DNA from: Candidatus Nitrosocosmicus sp.
GTDB taxonomy: Archaea; Thermoproteota; Nitrososphaeria; Nitrososphaerales; Nitrososphaeraceae
Assembly (NCBI GenBank): GCA_030452275.1
Contig: JAKDMR010000101.1
Coordinates: 1-7,159 of the forward strand
Reading direction: 5' to 3'
DNA length: 7,159 nt
The first letter of the stretch is position 1; each line of letters starts with the position of its first letter. The notes beneath the pieces are model-generated. The model was given only the letters and a program-made list of their open reading frames with translations, was not told the origin of the DNA and searched no databases. This document shows positions 6,823-7,159 of this stretch, piece after piece. A program made the translations under genes and the position numbers.

Positions 6823-7159
6823 ATATACGTTCTAAAGGTACACATTGATTATTAATCTTCTGATATTTAGTAAATTTGTGGTTTATACGTTTACTATATA
6901 GTAGGAGATTTCTTTTTGGTTTTTGCCAAGACTATTATTAGTTCCTTTCCTATTTTTTTGATCTATTGAGGTACCTATTATACCACCTAGTATATGTTTT
7001 CTAAAAACTCTATTTCACAACATATTCAATTAGAAATGAATAACAAACAAAAATAGCCAATTTCTTATCAAGATTTTGCTAGACACCTACAATTGTTTAG
7101 ATTACATATCCTAATTGATATGACCAAAATTTGGCTCATGGATCTATATTTTTTTATCA
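6823..7159. other. Gene-free upstream region of the RTX gene
   Basis: These 337 bases are strongly AT-rich and contain no frame with a recognisable product on either strand. They hold several candidate TATA elements for the minus-strand RTX gene and T-runs on the plus strand at about 6952-6959 and 7149-7155. An ATG at 7120 opens a plus-strand frame (MTKIWLMDLYFF) that runs off the window after 13 codons; it could be the start of a gene but cannot be judged. Confidence 0.5.
6845..6904 (-). promoter_or_regulatory. Candidate archaeal promoter region for the RTX gene
   Basis: Read on the minus strand toward the ATG at 6822, three AT-rich boxes are present: TACTATATAGTA (6903-6892), ACGTATAAACC (about 6889-6879) and GATTAATAATC (about 6857-6847). 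The last lies about 25-30 bases before the ATG, the distance expected of a TATA box for a leaderless mRNA. The first would give a leader of about 50 bases. No Shine-Dalgarno sequence is seen before the ATG, which favours a leaderless start. The exact element cannot be chosen from sequence alone. Confidence 0.3.

Noticed and set aside
6994..7056. 20-codon plus-strand frame in the right-hand gene-free region
   Set aside because: It is too short, with Asn/Lys/Gln composition expected of random AT-rich DNA and no ribosome-binding or domain evidence.
7120..7159. Plus-strand frame starting at ATG 7120 and running off the edge
   Set aside because: Only 13 codons are visible, with no recognisable motif, so it cannot be supported as a gene from this window.

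Overview
The window is AT-rich DNA, most likely from an ammonia-oxidising archaeon of the Thaumarchaeota (Nitrososphaeria, perhaps a Nitrososphaerales or Nitrosocosmicus-type genome). This placement is an inference from several traits seen together: an Asn/Ser-rich S-layer-like protein encoded between a MacB/LolD-type ATPase and its permease, a Sec-exported RTX protein, weak or absent Shine-Dalgarno sequences, and a decayed IS630-family element. No rRNA, tRNA or marker gene is present to confirm it.

Layout. Positions 1-1481 are a scar. The minus strand carries only the C-terminal end of a second, diverged copy of the S-layer-like protein (about 41-325). Against it lies an IS630-type insertion sequence (about 324-1481) with bipartite terminal inverted repeats and a transposase broken by three frame shifts. 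Positions 1482-1707 hold no gene that I can support. From 6822 down to 1708 four intact genes run on the minus strand: an exported RTX beta-roll protein (6822-6106), an ABC ATPase (6024-5203), a large two-membrane-segment S-layer-like protein (5201-3045), and a MacB/FtsX-type permease (2964-1708). Positions 6823-7159 contain no supported gene and probably hold the promoter of the RTX gene or of the whole cluster.

How it may work. The ATPase and permease make a complete MacB/LolCDE-type mechanotransmission ABC transporter. The S-layer-like gene between them starts one base after the ATPase stop, so it is probably translationally linked and probably part of the complex. It has a membrane anchor at each end, a long extracellular beta-rich body, and a cytoplasmic Lys/Arg then Asp-rich tail. 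It may replace the bacterial periplasmic adaptor MacA in an archaeon whose envelope is a single membrane plus S-layer. The RTX protein upstream could be a client or simply a neighbouring surface protein. The fragment beyond the IS shows that at least one more gene of the S-layer-like family once stood here and was destroyed, possibly by an IS-mediated deletion.
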